Part shown: piece by piece, positions 27,346-36,465 of the stretch
How the letters are laid out: every line of letters begins with the position of its first letter
Numbering within the stretch: position 1 is the stretch's first letter
Source of the DNA: Rhodanobacteraceae bacterium
GTDB lineage: Bacteria; Pseudomonadota; Gammaproteobacteria; Xanthomonadales; Rhodanobacteraceae
Length of the DNA stretch: 64,000 nucleotides
Assembly: GCA_009996615.1 (NCBI GenBank)
Contig: JAACZU010000010.1
Span: forward strand, 1-64,000
Reading direction: 5' to 3'
Translations under genes and position numbers: made by a program
The notes under the pieces: model-generated
What the model saw: the letters and a program-made list of their open reading frames with translations, nothing else
Databases searched by the model: none
What the model was told of the DNA's origin: nothing

Positions 27346-28868
27346 GGCGACTCCGGAGCGAAGAAGTGCGATTTGGCCCGCGCGACGACGCTGCCATCTG
27401 GCTGCGTGACGGTCACGACGATCGCGTTGCGGCCGTGCGTGGCGCCGGCGTCGGCCTGCAACGTCAGCGGCAGGGAGAACACTTCCTGTGGCTCGAGCGT
27501 GACGGACGGCGTGCCGAGTACGCGCAGCGGCAGCTCGGTTTGCGCATGCAGCGTCAACGTGAGCGGCGCGCTGCTCTTGTTGACCAGCTTGACGTTGTAG
27601 CTGTTCTCGATCGTGCCGGCGTGCACGGTGCGGAACAACGCATTGCGGTCGTGCAGCACCTCGACCAGCACCGGCGCGCGCGCGCCGACGGCCCATACGA
27701 ACGCGCCGACGAACGCGAGCAGGATCGCGGCGTAGACCAGCACGCGCGGGCGCAGGACGTGCTGCGCCTTGCCGGCCATCGCGTGCTCGGTCGTGTAGCG
27801 GATCAGGCCGCGCGCATAGCCCATCTTGTCCATCACCGCGTCGCAGGCGTCGATGCAGGCGGCGCAGGCGATGCACTCGATCTGCAGGCCGTTGCGGATG
27901 TCGATGCCGGTCGGGCAGACCTGCACGCAGGCCAGGCAGTCGATGCAGTCGCCCAAGGGCCGGGAATCGGGAGTCGGGAATCGGGAATCGTTTGAAGCGG
28001 GGGAGGTTGCGGCGGCCGCGGGCGTCGACATCCGCGCCGACGCGCTGGTGACGCCGCTTTTGCCATTCCCGATTCCCGATTCCCGATTCCCGGCATCGGC
28101 GGCGGCCTTCGCCCGCCGCCGATGCCCGCGCGGCTCGCCGCGCACGGTGTCGTAGCTGATGACCAGCGTGTCCTTGTCGAACATCGCGCTCTGGAAGCGG
28201 GCGTACGGGCACATGTACTTGCACACCTGCTCGCGCAGGTAGCCGGCGTTGCCGTAGGTGGCGAACGCGTAGAACAGCGTCCAGAACAGCGCCCAGCCGC
28301 CGAGCGCGCCGGCCAGGATCTCGTGCGACAGCTCGCGGATCGGCGTGAAGAAGCCGACGAAGGTGAAGCCGGTCCACAGCGCGAAGGTGATCCACACGAA
28401 CTGCTTGGCCGACTTGCGCCAGATGCGGTTCCAGTTCCACGGCCCCCTGTCCAGGCGCATGCGCGCGTTGCGGTCGCCTTCGATCCAGCGCTCCATCCAC
28501 AGGAACACTTCGGTCCACACCGTCTGCGGGCAGGCGTAGCCGCACCACAGGCGCCCGGCCAGCGCGGTGAAGAAGAACAGGCTGAGCGCGGCGATCACCA
28601 GCAGCATCGTCAGCAGGTAGAAGTCCTGCGGCCAGAAGGTCAGCCCGAAAACGTGGAAGCGGCGCGCCGGCAGGTCGAACAGCACCAGCTGCTGGCCGCC
28701 GATGCTGATCCACGGGAACACGTAGAACATGCCCAGCAGCCAGAACACGGCCGCTGTGCGCAGCCGCTGGAAGCGGCCGTCGACCTCGCGCGGGTACACC
28801 TTTGGCTGCTTGGCGTACAGCGAGCCGGCGTCGTCGACGACCTGGATGGCGAGCTTGCGGGCGGTCAT
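27342..28868 (-). CDS. ccoG: cbb3 oxidase assembly ferredoxin-like protein CcoG, with in-frame repeat insertion
   Basis: 508 residues. Several membrane helices; conserved RLWCGYACPQTVW; two 4Fe-4S sites, CIDCLACVQVCP and CIACAACIDACD; C-terminal Ig-like domain. CcoG reduces copper for CcoN assembly. Between RGEPRGHRRR and LGDCIDC lie about 45 extra residues (about 259-303, NRESGIGNGK...) coded by a dispersed inverted repeat that is elsewhere intergenic. Without it the length would be normal (about 463). Frame is preserved. Overlaps neighbours by four bases on both sides. Confidence 0.93.
   Translation of the reverse strand: MTARKLAIQVVDDAGSLYAKQPKVYPREVDGRFQRLRTAAVFWLLGMFYVFPWISIGGQQLVLFDLPARRFHVFGLTFWPQDFYLLTMLLVIAALSLFFFTALAGRLWCGYACPQTVWTEVFLWMERWIEGDRNARMRLDRGPWNWNRIWRKSAKQFVWITFALWTGFTFVGFFTPIRELSHEILAGALGGWALFWTLFYAFATYGNAGYLREQVCKYMCPYARFQSAMFDKDTLVISYDTVRGEPRGHRRRAKAAADAGNRESGIGNGKSGVTSASARMSTPAAAATSPASNDSRFPTPDSRPLGDCIDCLACVQVCPTGIDIRNGLQIECIACAACIDACDAVMDKMGYARGLIRYTTEHAMAGKAQHVLRPRVLVYAAILLAFVGAFVWAVGARAPVLVEVLHDRNALFRTVHAGTIENSYNVKLVNKSSAPLTLTLHAQTELPLRVLGTPSVTLEPQEVFSLPLTLQADAGATHGRNAIVVTVTQPDGSVVARAKSHFFAPESP
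27960..28093. repeat. GGGAATC-type inverted repeat inside ccoG (copy 3)
   Basis: Left arm 27960-27990 (CCGGGAATCGGGAGTCGGG start) and right arm 28063-28093 (ends GATTCCCGATTCCCGG) are near-perfect reverse complements of 31 bases. The 72-base centre has no similarity to ccoG. Confidence 0.92.
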
Positions 28869-29185
28869 GGCACGGAATCAGGGTTTGCGTCGCGTTCGCG
28901 CGCGGGTGGCTGCAGCAGCAGGGTGGTGAACAAGCTGGCCGAGCAGGTGCACGACCAGAACAGGAAGAAGCCGATCGTGTAGCCGAGCGGGCGCGATATC
29001 TCCCACTGCGGCCAGGTGATCGCGGCCAGCTCGAGCGGATCGACGATCGCGAAGAACACCGTCGTGGCGACGCCGGCGGCGAAGAACGAGGGCCAGATGA
29101 CCGCACCGGCACGCTGGATGGGGGACACGCGCCCGGCGGGGCCGGGCGCGTGGGTCGGAGCGATGGCGCGCTCGCGCGGCGTCAT
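28865..29185 (-). CDS. Small membrane protein within the cco operon
   Basis: 106 residues with two likely membrane segments (VIWPSFFAAGVATTVFFAIV; YTIGFFLFWSCTCSASLFTT). ATG overlaps the ccoP stop and its stop overlaps the ccoG start, so it is translated with the operon. Not a standard cco gene; similar small proteins appear in this place in some gammaproteobacteria. Role unknown. Confidence 0.7.
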   Translation of the reverse strand: MTPRERAIAPTHAPGPAGRVSPIQRAGAVIWPSFFAAGVATTVFFAIVDPLELAAITWPQWEISRPLGYTIGFFLFWSCTCSASLFTTLLLQPPARERDANPDSVP

Positions 29186-30219
29186 GGCGCGGCGTCCACC
29201 CCGGCGGCCGGCGTGGCCGCGGGTACGGCGTTCTGTTGCGTGGCGGGCTCGCCTGCAGGCGCGGCATCCTGCGGCGTGGCGGGCGTGGCGGGCGTGGCCG
29301 GCGTGGCCGGCGTGGGGGCCGGGGTCGCGGCCGGTGCGCGCTGCGCGATCAGCCAGGCCACGGCCAGCCGTGCGCGGTCGCGTCCGAGCAGTGCCTCCCA
29401 GGCCGGCATGACGCCGCCGCGACCCTTCTCGATCGTCTCGCGGATGGTGGCGAGGTCGCCGCCGTACAGCCAGATGTCGTCGGTCAGGTTCGGCGCGCCG
29501 AGCATCTTGTTGCCCTTGCCGTCGACGCCGTGGCAGGCCGCGCAGATCGTCTCGAACTTCGGCTTGCCGGCGGCGGCGAGCACCGCATCGTGCGGCTGCC
29601 CGGACAGCGACCGCACGTAATTGGCGACTTCCTCGATACCGTTGCCGGGCAGCGTGGCGCCGAGCGGCGGCATCACGCCGTGGCGGCCATTGAGCACGCT
29701 GGCCAGCATCGTGTCGGGCTCGCCGCCGTACAGCCAGTCATCGTCGACCAGGTTCGGGTAGCCCTTCGCGCCGCGCGCGTCGGAGCCGTGGCAGGCCGCG
29801 CAGTTGTTGGCGAACACGTTGCGGCCGACCTTGGTGGCGGCCGGGTCGTGCGCCAGTTCCTCCAGCGGCCGGTCGCGGAAGCGCGCGTACAGCGATTCGA
29901 GCTTCGCGTTGGTCTCGGCCAGTTCCTGCTCCGCCGCGGCGGTAGAGGTCCAGCCCAGCCGCCCGGCGAAGTTGCCCAGGCCCGGATACAGCACGAGGTA
30001 GGCGAGCGAGAACACCACGGTCAGGATGAACAGCCACAGCCACCAGCGCGGCAGCGGGTTGTTCAGCTCGGCCAGGTCCTCGTCCCAGACGTGGCCGGTG
30101 GTGTTGTCGGCGCCCGGCTTGACCGGGCGCGCGCGCGCGTTGGAGAACAGCAGCCACAGCAGGGCGGCGATGTTCACCAGGGTCAGGACGACGACGAAGA
30201 TGGTCCAGGATGTGCTCAT
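29182..30219 (-). CDS. ccoP: cbb3 cytochrome c oxidase subunit III (di-heme c)
   Basis: 345 residues. Two N-terminal membrane helices, then two heme-c sites: NNCAACHG and ICAACHG, each with downstream Met ligands (GVMPPLG, GVMPAW). Delivers electrons to CcoO/CcoN. The C-terminal 50 residues are a Pro/Ala/Thr tail encoded by 9-base tandem repeats (29273-29316), unusual for CcoP. Start at 30219 overlaps ccoQ. Confidence 0.95.
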   Translation of the reverse strand: MSTSWTIFVVVLTLVNIAALLWLLFSNARARPVKPGADNTTGHVWDEDLAELNNPLPRWWLWLFILTVVFSLAYLVLYPGLGNFAGRLGWTSTAAAEQELAETNAKLESLYARFRDRPLEELAHDPAATKVGRNVFANNCAACHGSDARGAKGYPNLVDDDWLYGGEPDTMLASVLNGRHGVMPPLGATLPGNGIEEVANYVRSLSGQPHDAVLAAAGKPKFETICAACHGVDGKGNKMLGAPNLTDDIWLYGGDLATIRETIEKGRGGVMPAWEALLGRDRARLAVAWLIAQRAPAATPAPTPATPATPATPATPQDAAPAGEPATQQNAVPAATPAAGVDAAP

Positions 30220-30371
30220 GCCTGCGGGTCCTCCGGCCGGCGCGGCGCCTGCTCGATCAGCGGCAGTTGCGCGGCCTCGATGAAGTCGGCTTGGCGGCGC
30301 TTGCTCCAGGCCCAGCTCCACAGGCCGAGGAACAGCACCATCATCAGTGCGATCGCGAGTCCGGAGATCAC
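30216..30371 (-). CDS. ccoQ: cbb3 oxidase subunit CcoQ
   Basis: 51 residues from GTG 30371, which overlaps the ccoO stop; GGAGG lies nine bases upstream. One membrane helix ([20 protein letters not shown]), then a basic patch. Small stabilising subunit. Too short to be seen except by context and helix pattern. Confidence 0.88.
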   Translation of the reverse strand: MISGLAIALMMVLFLGLWSWAWSKRRQADFIEAAQLPLIEQAPRRPEDPQA

Positions 30372-30979
30372 GGCGTGGCCTCCGTCGACTTCACGCCCAG
30401 GCCCTGCAGGTAGGCGATCACCGCGTCCATCTCGGTCTTGCCGTCCAGGCTCGGGCCGATGCTGGCGAAGTCGGCCTCGCTGTACGGGTGGCCCATGCCC
30501 TTGAGCACGCGCATCTTGTGCTCGATCAGCGCCGGGTCCGGCTTGGCCTGCGCCAGCCACGGATAGCCGGGCATGTTCGACTCCGGCACCACGTTGCGCG
30601 GGTTGGTCAGGTGCACGCGGTGCCAGTCGTCCGAGTAGCGGCCGCCGACGCGGGCGAGATCCGGCCCGGTGCGCTTGGAGCCCCATTGGAACGGGCGGTC
30701 GTAGACCGACTCGCCGGCGACCGAGTAGGGGCCGTAGCGCAGGTTCTCCGAGGCCAGCGTGCGCACCATCTGCGAGTGGCAGCCGTAGCAGCCTTCGCGC
30801 ACGTAGACGTCGCGACCGGCCAGTTGCAGCGGCGCGTACGGCTTCACGCCCGGCGCCGGCTCGATCGCCTGCGCCTGGTACATCAGCGGCACGATCTCGA
30901 CCAGGCCGCCGATCGCGATCACGATCACGATCAGCACCGCCATCAGGCCGATGTTCTTTTCCACGAATTCATGCGACAT
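30368..30979 (-). CDS. ccoO: cbb3 cytochrome c oxidase subunit II (mono-heme c)
   Basis: 203 residues. One N-terminal membrane anchor, heme-c site [12 protein letters not shown], ligand Met in [10 protein letters not shown] and the [16 protein letters not shown] stretch. Carries electrons to CcoN. Begins 12 bases after ccoN. Confidence 0.96.
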   Translation of the reverse strand: MSHEFVEKNIGLMAVLIVIVIAIGGLVEIVPLMYQAQAIEPAPGVKPYAPLQLAGRDVYVREGCYGCHSQMVRTLASENLRYGPYSVAGESVYDRPFQWGSKRTGPDLARVGGRYSDDWHRVHLTNPRNVVPESNMPGYPWLAQAKPDPALIEHKMRVLKGMGHPYSEADFASIGPSLDGKTEMDAVIAYLQGLGVKSTEATP

Positions 30980-30991
30980 CGTTCGTTCTCC

Positions 30992-32422
30992 TCACGCATG
31001 CGCCGGCAGCGGGACGCGCACCTGCGGGATTTCGCGGCCGCTGGCGCAGGTCTTCCACGCGTTCCATGCCATCAGCAACATGCCGGACAGGAACATCAGG
31101 CCACCGACGAAGCGCGTCACGTAATACGGCCAGGTCTCGCGCAGCGATTCGATGAAGGTGTAGGTCAGCGTGCCGTCCGGGTTGGTCGCACGCCACATCA
31201 GGCCCTGCATGACGCCGGCGATCCACATCGCGGCGATGTAGAGCACGATGCCGATCGTGGCGATCCAGAAGTGCAGGTCGATCGCCTTGATCGAGTACAT
31301 GCGCTCGGCGCCGAACAGCCGCGGCAGCATGTTGTAGATCGCGCCGATCGTGATGAACGCGACCCAGCCGAGCGCGCCGGAGTGCACGTGGCCGATCGTC
31401 CAGTCGGTGTAGTGCGACAGCGAGTTGACCGTCTTGATCGACATCATCGGACCTTCGAAGGTCGACATGCCGTAGAACGACAGCGAGACGATCAGGAACT
31501 TCAGGATCGGGTCGGTGCGCAGCTTCTGCCACGCGCCCGACAGCGTCATGATGCCGTTGATCATGCCGCCCCAGCTCGGCGCGAGCAGGATCAGCGAGAA
31601 CACCATGCCCAGCGACTGCACCCAGTCCGGCAGCGCCGTGTAGTGCAGGTGGTGCGGACCGGCCCACATGTAGACCGAGATCAGCGCCCAGAAGTGCACG
31701 ACGGACAGGCGGTACGAGTAGATCGGCCGCTCGGCCTGCTTGGGCACGTAGTAGTACATGATGCCGAGGAAGCCGGCGGTCAGGAAGAAGCCGACCGCGT
31801 TGTGGCCGTACCACCACTGCACCATCGCATCGACCGCGCCCGAGTAGACCGGGTACGACTCCGTCCACGACACCGGGATGGCCAGGCTGTTGACGATGTG
31901 CAGCACCGCCACGGTCAGGATGAACGCGCCGAAGAACCAGTTGGCGACGTAGATGTGGCGGATGCGGCGCTTGGCGATCGTGCCGAAGAACACCACCGCG
32001 TAGGTCACCCAGACCGCGGCGATCAGCAGGTCGATCGGCCAGATCAGCTCGGCGTACTCCTTGCCTTGGGTCAGGCCTAGCGGCAGCGTGACCGCGGCCA
32101 GCACGATCACGAGCTGCCAGCCCCAGAACGTGAACGCGGCCGCCTTGTCGCCGAACAGGCGCACCTGGCAGGTGCGTTGCACGACGTAGTAGGAGGTGGC
32201 GAACAGGCCGCAGCCACCGAACGCGAAGATCACCGCGTTGGTGTGCAGCGGGCGCAGGCGGCTGTAGGTCAGCCACGGGATATCGAAGTTCAGCGACGGC
32301 CAGGCCAGCTGGGCCGCGATCAGCAATCCGACCGCCATGCCCACGACGCCCCATACGATGGTGGCAATCGTGAACTGGCGGACGACCTTGTCGTTGTACG
32401 TCTCGACGGCGACGTCCTGCAT
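30992..32422 (-). CDS. ccoN: cbb3 cytochrome c oxidase catalytic subunit I
   Basis: 476 residues, twelve membrane helices. Heme and copper ligands in [34 protein letters not shown] and [10 protein letters not shown]. High-affinity oxygen reductase for microaerobic respiration. Start ATG 32422, preceded by GGGG-rich leader and an Fnr box centred about 68 bases upstream, consistent with Fnr activation. Confidence 0.97.
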   Translation of the reverse strand: MQDVAVETYNDKVVRQFTIATIVWGVVGMAVGLLIAAQLAWPSLNFDIPWLTYSRLRPLHTNAVIFAFGGCGLFATSYYVVQRTCQVRLFGDKAAAFTFWGWQLVIVLAAVTLPLGLTQGKEYAELIWPIDLLIAAVWVTYAVVFFGTIAKRRIRHIYVANWFFGAFILTVAVLHIVNSLAIPVSWTESYPVYSGAVDAMVQWWYGHNAVGFFLTAGFLGIMYYYVPKQAERPIYSYRLSVVHFWALISVYMWAGPHHLHYTALPDWVQSLGMVFSLILLAPSWGGMINGIMTLSGAWQKLRTDPILKFLIVSLSFYGMSTFEGPMMSIKTVNSLSHYTDWTIGHVHSGALGWVAFITIGAIYNMLPRLFGAERMYSIKAIDLHFWIATIGIVLYIAAMWIAGVMQGLMWRATNPDGTLTYTFIESLRETWPYYVTRFVGGLMFLSGMLLMAWNAWKTCASGREIPQVRVPLPAHA

Positions 32423-32483
32423 CAGTGTGTCCCCTCGTGGAATCGGGCGACGCGCAGTGTCCGGGCCGCGCCGGCCGCGCCGG

Positions 32484-32497
32484 TTGACTTTGGTCAA
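32484..32497. promoter_or_regulatory. Fnr/Anr box upstream of ccoN
   Basis: TTGACTTTGGTCAA, a perfect palindromic Fnr site, lies 62-75 bases before the ccoN start. It fits an activator site at about -41 of the ccoN promoter. Confidence 0.88.
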
Positions 32498-32646
32498 CTC
32501 GGCGGGGGACGTGCGGTGATGTGCCGCAGCGGTCGCATGTGGTGCCGGCCACCCCCATGGTCGTCCGGCTGGTTTAGCATGGACGCGTACGATCCTGCCG
32601 GCAAGCCGGCGCAGGCCATGAGGCACTGCCGGACACTTTCTCTCGC

Positions 32647-32727
32647 TCGTCGTCCCGGCGAAGGCCGGAACGCGGCCCCTCGTTCCCGATCGACAGACGC
32701 TGGGACCCGGCCTTCGCCGGACGACGA
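32647..32727. repeat. Inverted repeat TCGTCGTCCCGGCGAAGGCC
   Basis: The arms TCGTCGTCCCGGCGAAGGCCGG (32647-32668) and CCGGCCTTCGCCGGACGACGA (32707-32727) flank 38 bases. It lies after the fnr stop in a 337-base gap (32423-32759) that also holds the Fnr box. Confidence 0.8.
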
Positions 32728-32759
32728 AGCCCAGATCGTGGGCATCGGGCGAGAACGGC

Positions 32760-33515
32760 CTACGCGATCGCGCGCAGGTCGGTGTCTTCGCTGTTGGCGA
32801 GCTGGCCGAGCGCGACCGCGTCGAGGATGCGCACGCGACGGCGGTCGACGTCGATGATCTGCTGGGTCTGCAGGCGCGAGAACGCGCGGCTGACGGTCTC
32901 GATGACCAGGCCCAGGTAGCTGGCCAGGTCCTGGCGCGACATGCTGAGCTGGAACTCGTGCGGCTCCAGGTCCTGGTTGCGGCGGCGCTCGCTGACGCTG
33001 TGCAGGAACAGCGCCAGCCGCGTCAGCGCGTGCTTGCGGCCCATCATGACCGGGTGCTGCTGCTCGCGCACGAACTCGCGGCTGACGATGCGGTAGAGCT
33101 GGCGCTGCAGCGCCGGCAGCTGCGCGGCGATCTCGCTGAGCTTGGCGAACGGGATTTCGCACACGCTCGCTTCCTCCAGCGCCTCGGCGGTCGCGCGGTG
33201 GCGCTCGTCGGCGACGCCGTCGAGGCCGAGGATCTCGCCCGGCAGGTGGAAGCCGAGTACCTGGGTGTCGCCCTCGGGCAGCATGGTCGAGGTCTTGATC
33301 GCGCCCTGGCGGACCACGAACAGCGAGGTGTGGCGGTCGCCTTCGCGGAACAGGAAGTCGTTGCGCGCGAGCGGCCGGCGGCGCTTGACGATGTCGTCGA
33401 GGCGCGCAAGGTCGCGGCCGCCGATCGCTGCTGGCAGGCACAGTGCGTTCAGCGCACAGCCGGCACACGACTGGCGCAGTTCGTTGATGTCGATGACCTG
33501 GTTGCTTGCTGCCAC
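32760..33515 (-). CDS. fnr: Fnr-family anaerobic regulator
   Basis: 251 residues from GTG 33515. N-terminal [10 protein letters not shown] plus CEIPF near residue 118 supply the four cysteines of an oxygen-labile 4Fe-4S cluster. A cNMP-binding fold follows, then Crp-type helix-turn-helix ([20 protein letters not shown]) with the E..SR pattern that reads TTGAT/C. Probably activates ccoN and ompW, which carry perfect boxes. Confidence 0.93.
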   Translation of the reverse strand: MAASNQVIDINELRQSCAGCALNALCLPAAIGGRDLARLDDIVKRRRPLARNDFLFREGDRHTSLFVVRQGAIKTSTMLPEGDTQVLGFHLPGEILGLDGVADERHRATAEALEEASVCEIPFAKLSEIAAQLPALQRQLYRIVSREFVREQQHPVMMGRKHALTRLALFLHSVSERRRNQDLEPHEFQLSMSRQDLASYLGLVIETVSRAFSRLQTQQIIDVDRRRVRILDAVALGQLANSEDTDLRAIA

Positions 33516-33706
33516 GCGTGGGCTCCTGCAGTCCCCGATCGCCCCCGCGGCCGGGGCCGCATCGGGGAAATACCTATGTTACCTGCTTGCGGCCGGTGGC
33601 GCGGACGGTTGGGGCACCTGATCCCGGCGGATGTTCCGGATGCGCATCCGCTGCTCCGCCCTCGGCGCCTACCCACTGTGGCATCCCGTCGCACCCCTGC
33701 GCGCAT

Positions 33707-33720
33707 TTGACTGCAGTCAA
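33707..33720. promoter_or_regulatory. Fnr/Anr box upstream of ompW
   Basis: TTGACTGCAGTCAA, perfect palindrome, 62-75 bases before the ompW start at 33782, the same spacing as at ccoN. Confidence 0.85.
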
Positions 33721-33781
33721 CCGCGCGCGGCGGGGCACTACCGAGAATCTCCGCCGAGTCCAACCCCGAGGAAACACCAAG

Positions 33782-34393
33782 ATGAAGAACGTCCTGCCCC
33801 TGGCGATTGCCCTGATTGCCGCCGCCCCCGTCGCCCACGCCACCGAGGCGGGCAACTGGGAGGTCAAGTTCGGCCTGCACGCGGTCGACCCGAAGTCCGA
33901 CAATGGCACGCTCGCCGGCGGCGCGCTCAAGACCGCGGTCGACAGCTCGGTCCGCCCGTCCGTGTCGCTGGAATACCGCGTCACGCCGAACCTCGGCGTC
34001 GAGGTGCTCGGCGCGTTGCCGTTCCAGCACGAGGTCAAGCTCAACGGCGCCAAGGCCGCTACGGTCAAGCAGCTGCCGCCGACTGTGTCGCTGCAGTGGC
34101 ACTTCCTACCGGACGGCAAGATCGATCCGTTCGTCGGCCTCGGCGTCAACTACACGCGCTTCTTCTCGATCGACGAGACCGGCCCGCTGGCCGGCACGCG
34201 CCTGGACCTCTCCGACTCGTGGGGCGTCGCCGCCCACGCCGGCGTCGCGTTCGCGCTGCAGGATCGCTGGTCGCTGACGCTCGATGCGCGCTGGATCCGC
34301 ATCCGCAGCGATGCCAAGGTCAACGGCGCCAACGTCGGCACGGTCGCGATCGATCCGCTGGTCTACGGCGTGGCGGTCGGCTACCGCTTCTGA
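33782..34393 (+). CDS. ompW: OmpW-family outer-membrane beta-barrel
   Basis: 203 residues. Signal peptide NVLPLAIALIAAAPVAHA; NWEVKFGLHAVDPKSDNGTL and PFVGLGVNYTRFF match OmpW; ends in an aromatic YRF, as outer-membrane barrels do. Eight-stranded barrel taking small hydrophobic compounds. An upstream Fnr box implies induction under low oxygen. Confidence 0.92.
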   Translation: MKNVLPLAIALIAAAPVAHATEAGNWEVKFGLHAVDPKSDNGTLAGGALKTAVDSSVRPSVSLEYRVTPNLGVEVLGALPFQHEVKLNGAKAATVKQLPPTVSLQWHFLPDGKIDPFVGLGVNYTRFFSIDETGPLAGTRLDLSDSWGVAAHAGVAFALQDRWSLTLDARWIRIRSDAKVNGANVGTVAIDPLVYGVAVGYRF

Positions 34394-34576
34394 GGAATCC
34401 GTTGCACGTCATGTCTGCGAGCGCCGGCATCCATTGAAAACAGTAGGTGGGATGACCAACTCGCGGCTGCCTGAAAATGCCGCGTTCGCGGGAATGACGC
34501 CGCTTCGGGATATTCCACGTTGCAGGTTGTACCTCGCGCGCCCGGGTTGCCCGGGCGCGCCAGTCCAGGAGACACC

Positions 34577-35626
34577 ATGATCCTTACCGATGCCCTGATC
34601 GTCGGAGCCGGCCCGGTCGGCCTGTTCCAGGTGTTCGAACTCGGCCTGCTCGGCCTGCGCGCGCACCTGGTCGACGCGCTGCCGGCGCCGGGCGGGCAGT
34701 GCATGGAACTGTATCCGGACAAGCCGATCTACGACATCCCGGCACTGCCGGTGTGCTCAGCGCGCGAACTGGTCGAGCGGCTGCAGGAGCAGATCCGGCC
34801 GTTCGCGCCGGAATTCCATTACGGCCAGACAGTGACCGAGGTGCAGCGGCGCGAGGACGGGCGTTTCCGGGTCGCCACCAGCGGCGGGCTGGTGTTCGAT
34901 GCCGGCGTCGTCATCATCGCGGCCGGGCTTGGCGCGTTCTCGCCGCGCAAGCTCACGGTCGAGGGCGCCGAGCATCTGGAAGGGCGGGCGCTGCATTACA
35001 AGGTCGCCGACGCGGCGCGCTTCGATGGCCGCGACGTGGTCGTCGCCGGCGGTGGCGACTCCGCGCTGGACTGGGCGATCGCACTGAGCGAGCGCGCGCG
35101 TTCGGTCGTGCTGGTGCACCGCTCGGCGAAGTTCCGCGCCGCCCCGGCCAGCGTCGCGCGCATGCACGCGCTGTGCGAGGAGGCGCGCCTGCAGTACCTG
35201 GAAGGCGACATCGTCGGCCTCGATGCGGACGGCGACGCCCTGCAGGCGGTCCGCGTGCGCACGCGCAGCGGCATGACCCAGCGCATCGAGACCGAGGAGC
35301 TGCTGGTGCTGTGGGGCATGCACCCGTCGCTCGGCCCGATCGCGCAGTGGGGCCTGGGCCTGGACAAGAGCCAGATCGTCGTCGACACCGCACGCTTCCA
35401 GACCAGCGAGCCGGGCATCTACGCGGTCGGCGACATCAATACCTATCCGGGCAAGAAGAAGCTGATCCTGTCCGGCTTCCACGAGGCGGCGCTGGCTGCG
35501 TTCGCGGCGAAGGAATACCTGAACCCGGGCGAGAAAGTGCACCTGCAGTACACGACGACCAGCCCGGCCATGCACCGCCGCCTCGGCGTCGCGCCGGACC
35601 TGGGCGGGCTCGACGAGGCGGCCTGA
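34577..35626 (+). CDS. Ferredoxin/flavodoxin--NADP reductase, thioredoxin-reductase-like
   Basis: 349 residues. N-terminal FAD motif GAGPVGLFQVFELGLLG; NADPH motif VVVAGGGDSALDWA; C-terminal YAVGDINTYPGKKKLI. Lacks the CxxC of true thioredoxin reductases, as in the YumC/FNR2 family. Supplies or takes electrons from ferredoxin. GGAGACACC precedes ATG 34577. Confidence 0.88.
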   Translation: MILTDALIVGAGPVGLFQVFELGLLGLRAHLVDALPAPGGQCMELYPDKPIYDIPALPVCSARELVERLQEQIRPFAPEFHYGQTVTEVQRREDGRFRVATSGGLVFDAGVVIIAAGLGAFSPRKLTVEGAEHLEGRALHYKVADAARFDGRDVVVAGGGDSALDWAIALSERARSVVLVHRSAKFRAAPASVARMHALCEEARLQYLEGDIVGLDADGDALQAVRVRTRSGMTQRIETEELLVLWGMHPSLGPIAQWGLGLDKSQIVVDTARFQTSEPGIYAVGDINTYPGKKKLILSGFHEAALAAFAAKEYLNPGEKVHLQYTTTSPAMHRRLGVAPDLGGLDEAA

Positions 35627-35824
35627 AGAATGCTGTCCGCTCATGGCGGTGCGCGGAGCAGGCCAGGGCGGTTCAAGACACGCTGGTGGTTCCGGCCGGC
35701 GGCCTTGTGCGCCGGCTTTGCCTTCTCCCTGCGGGAGAAGGTTGCCCGAAGGGCCGGATGAGGGTTCCGGGCAAGAGGAGCGCTGCGTGCATGCCAGGAA
35801 TGACACGCCGTGCTTCGCCCGAAT

Positions 35825-35858
35825 CCTCTCCCCAACCCCTCTCCCGGTGGGAGAGGGG
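35825..35858. repeat. CCCCTCTCCC hairpin repeat, copy 2
   Basis: CCCCTCTCCC-GGT-GGGAGAGGGG with upstream CCTCTCCCCAA; same unit as 7361-7395. In the 282-base gap after the reductase gene, which also has a CCTTCTCCCTGCGGGAGAAGG-type hairpin near 35720-35740. Confidence 0.85.
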
Positions 35859-35908
35859 CTTCAGGCGGTGCCAAGCCGGCAAGTCGATGGTTCGCGTAAC
35901 CGCAGCGC

Positions 35909-36364
35909 TCAGCGGACGTGGATCGTGATCTTCTTCGACACGATCGGCGGGTCGAACTGCATGTGCGCGGCGTCGCCGAGGTCGAGCTGCAGCGTGTGCG
36001 TGCCGGGTTCGAGCGTGATCGTGTCCTCGGTCTGGCCCTTGCCGTAGTGCTTGTGGTACGTGTCGGCGGGGACCGGCGCGTCGCCCGGCGGCAGTTCGGC
36101 CACGTCGATCAGCAGGTGGTGGTGGCCGCTGCCCGGCGTCATGTCGCCGGCCGGCTTGATCGCGATGCCGCGCGCGCCGAACTTGACCGTCACCTCGCGC
36201 CCGACCGTGGCACCGTCCTGCGGCTCGATGATGAACACCTCGGCACCGGCCGGCGCCTGCGTGCGCGCGACGCCCGCGTGGGCGGCCGGATGGGTGGCGT
36301 CCTGCGCCAGCACGAACGCGCTGGCGAACAACAAGGGGGCGGCGAGCAGCGAAAGCGGGCGCAT
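35909..36364 (-). CDS. Periplasmic DUF4399 protein
   Basis: 151 residues. Signal peptide LSLLAAPLLFASAFVLAQ; EVFIIEPQDGATVGREVTVK, SGHHHLLIDV and YHKHYGKGQTEDTI with LEPGTHTLQL are DUF4399 hallmarks. Several His could bind metal. Function unknown. Start 36364 gives a clean signal peptide. Confidence 0.88.
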   Translation of the reverse strand: MRPLSLLAAPLLFASAFVLAQDATHPAAHAGVARTQAPAGAEVFIIEPQDGATVGREVTVKFGARGIAIKPAGDMTPGSGHHHLLIDVAELPPGDAPVPADTYHKHYGKGQTEDTITLEPGTHTLQLDLGDAAHMQFDPPIVSKKITIHVR

Positions 36365-36465
36365 GGGGTATCTCCGGTCGAAGGGCGCCACATCATAGCG
36401 TTCCGATTTGCCCTTCGGCCGCAGCGCCCCCATGTGCGCTCGGTCCGCCCGCCGATGAGCCGCCG

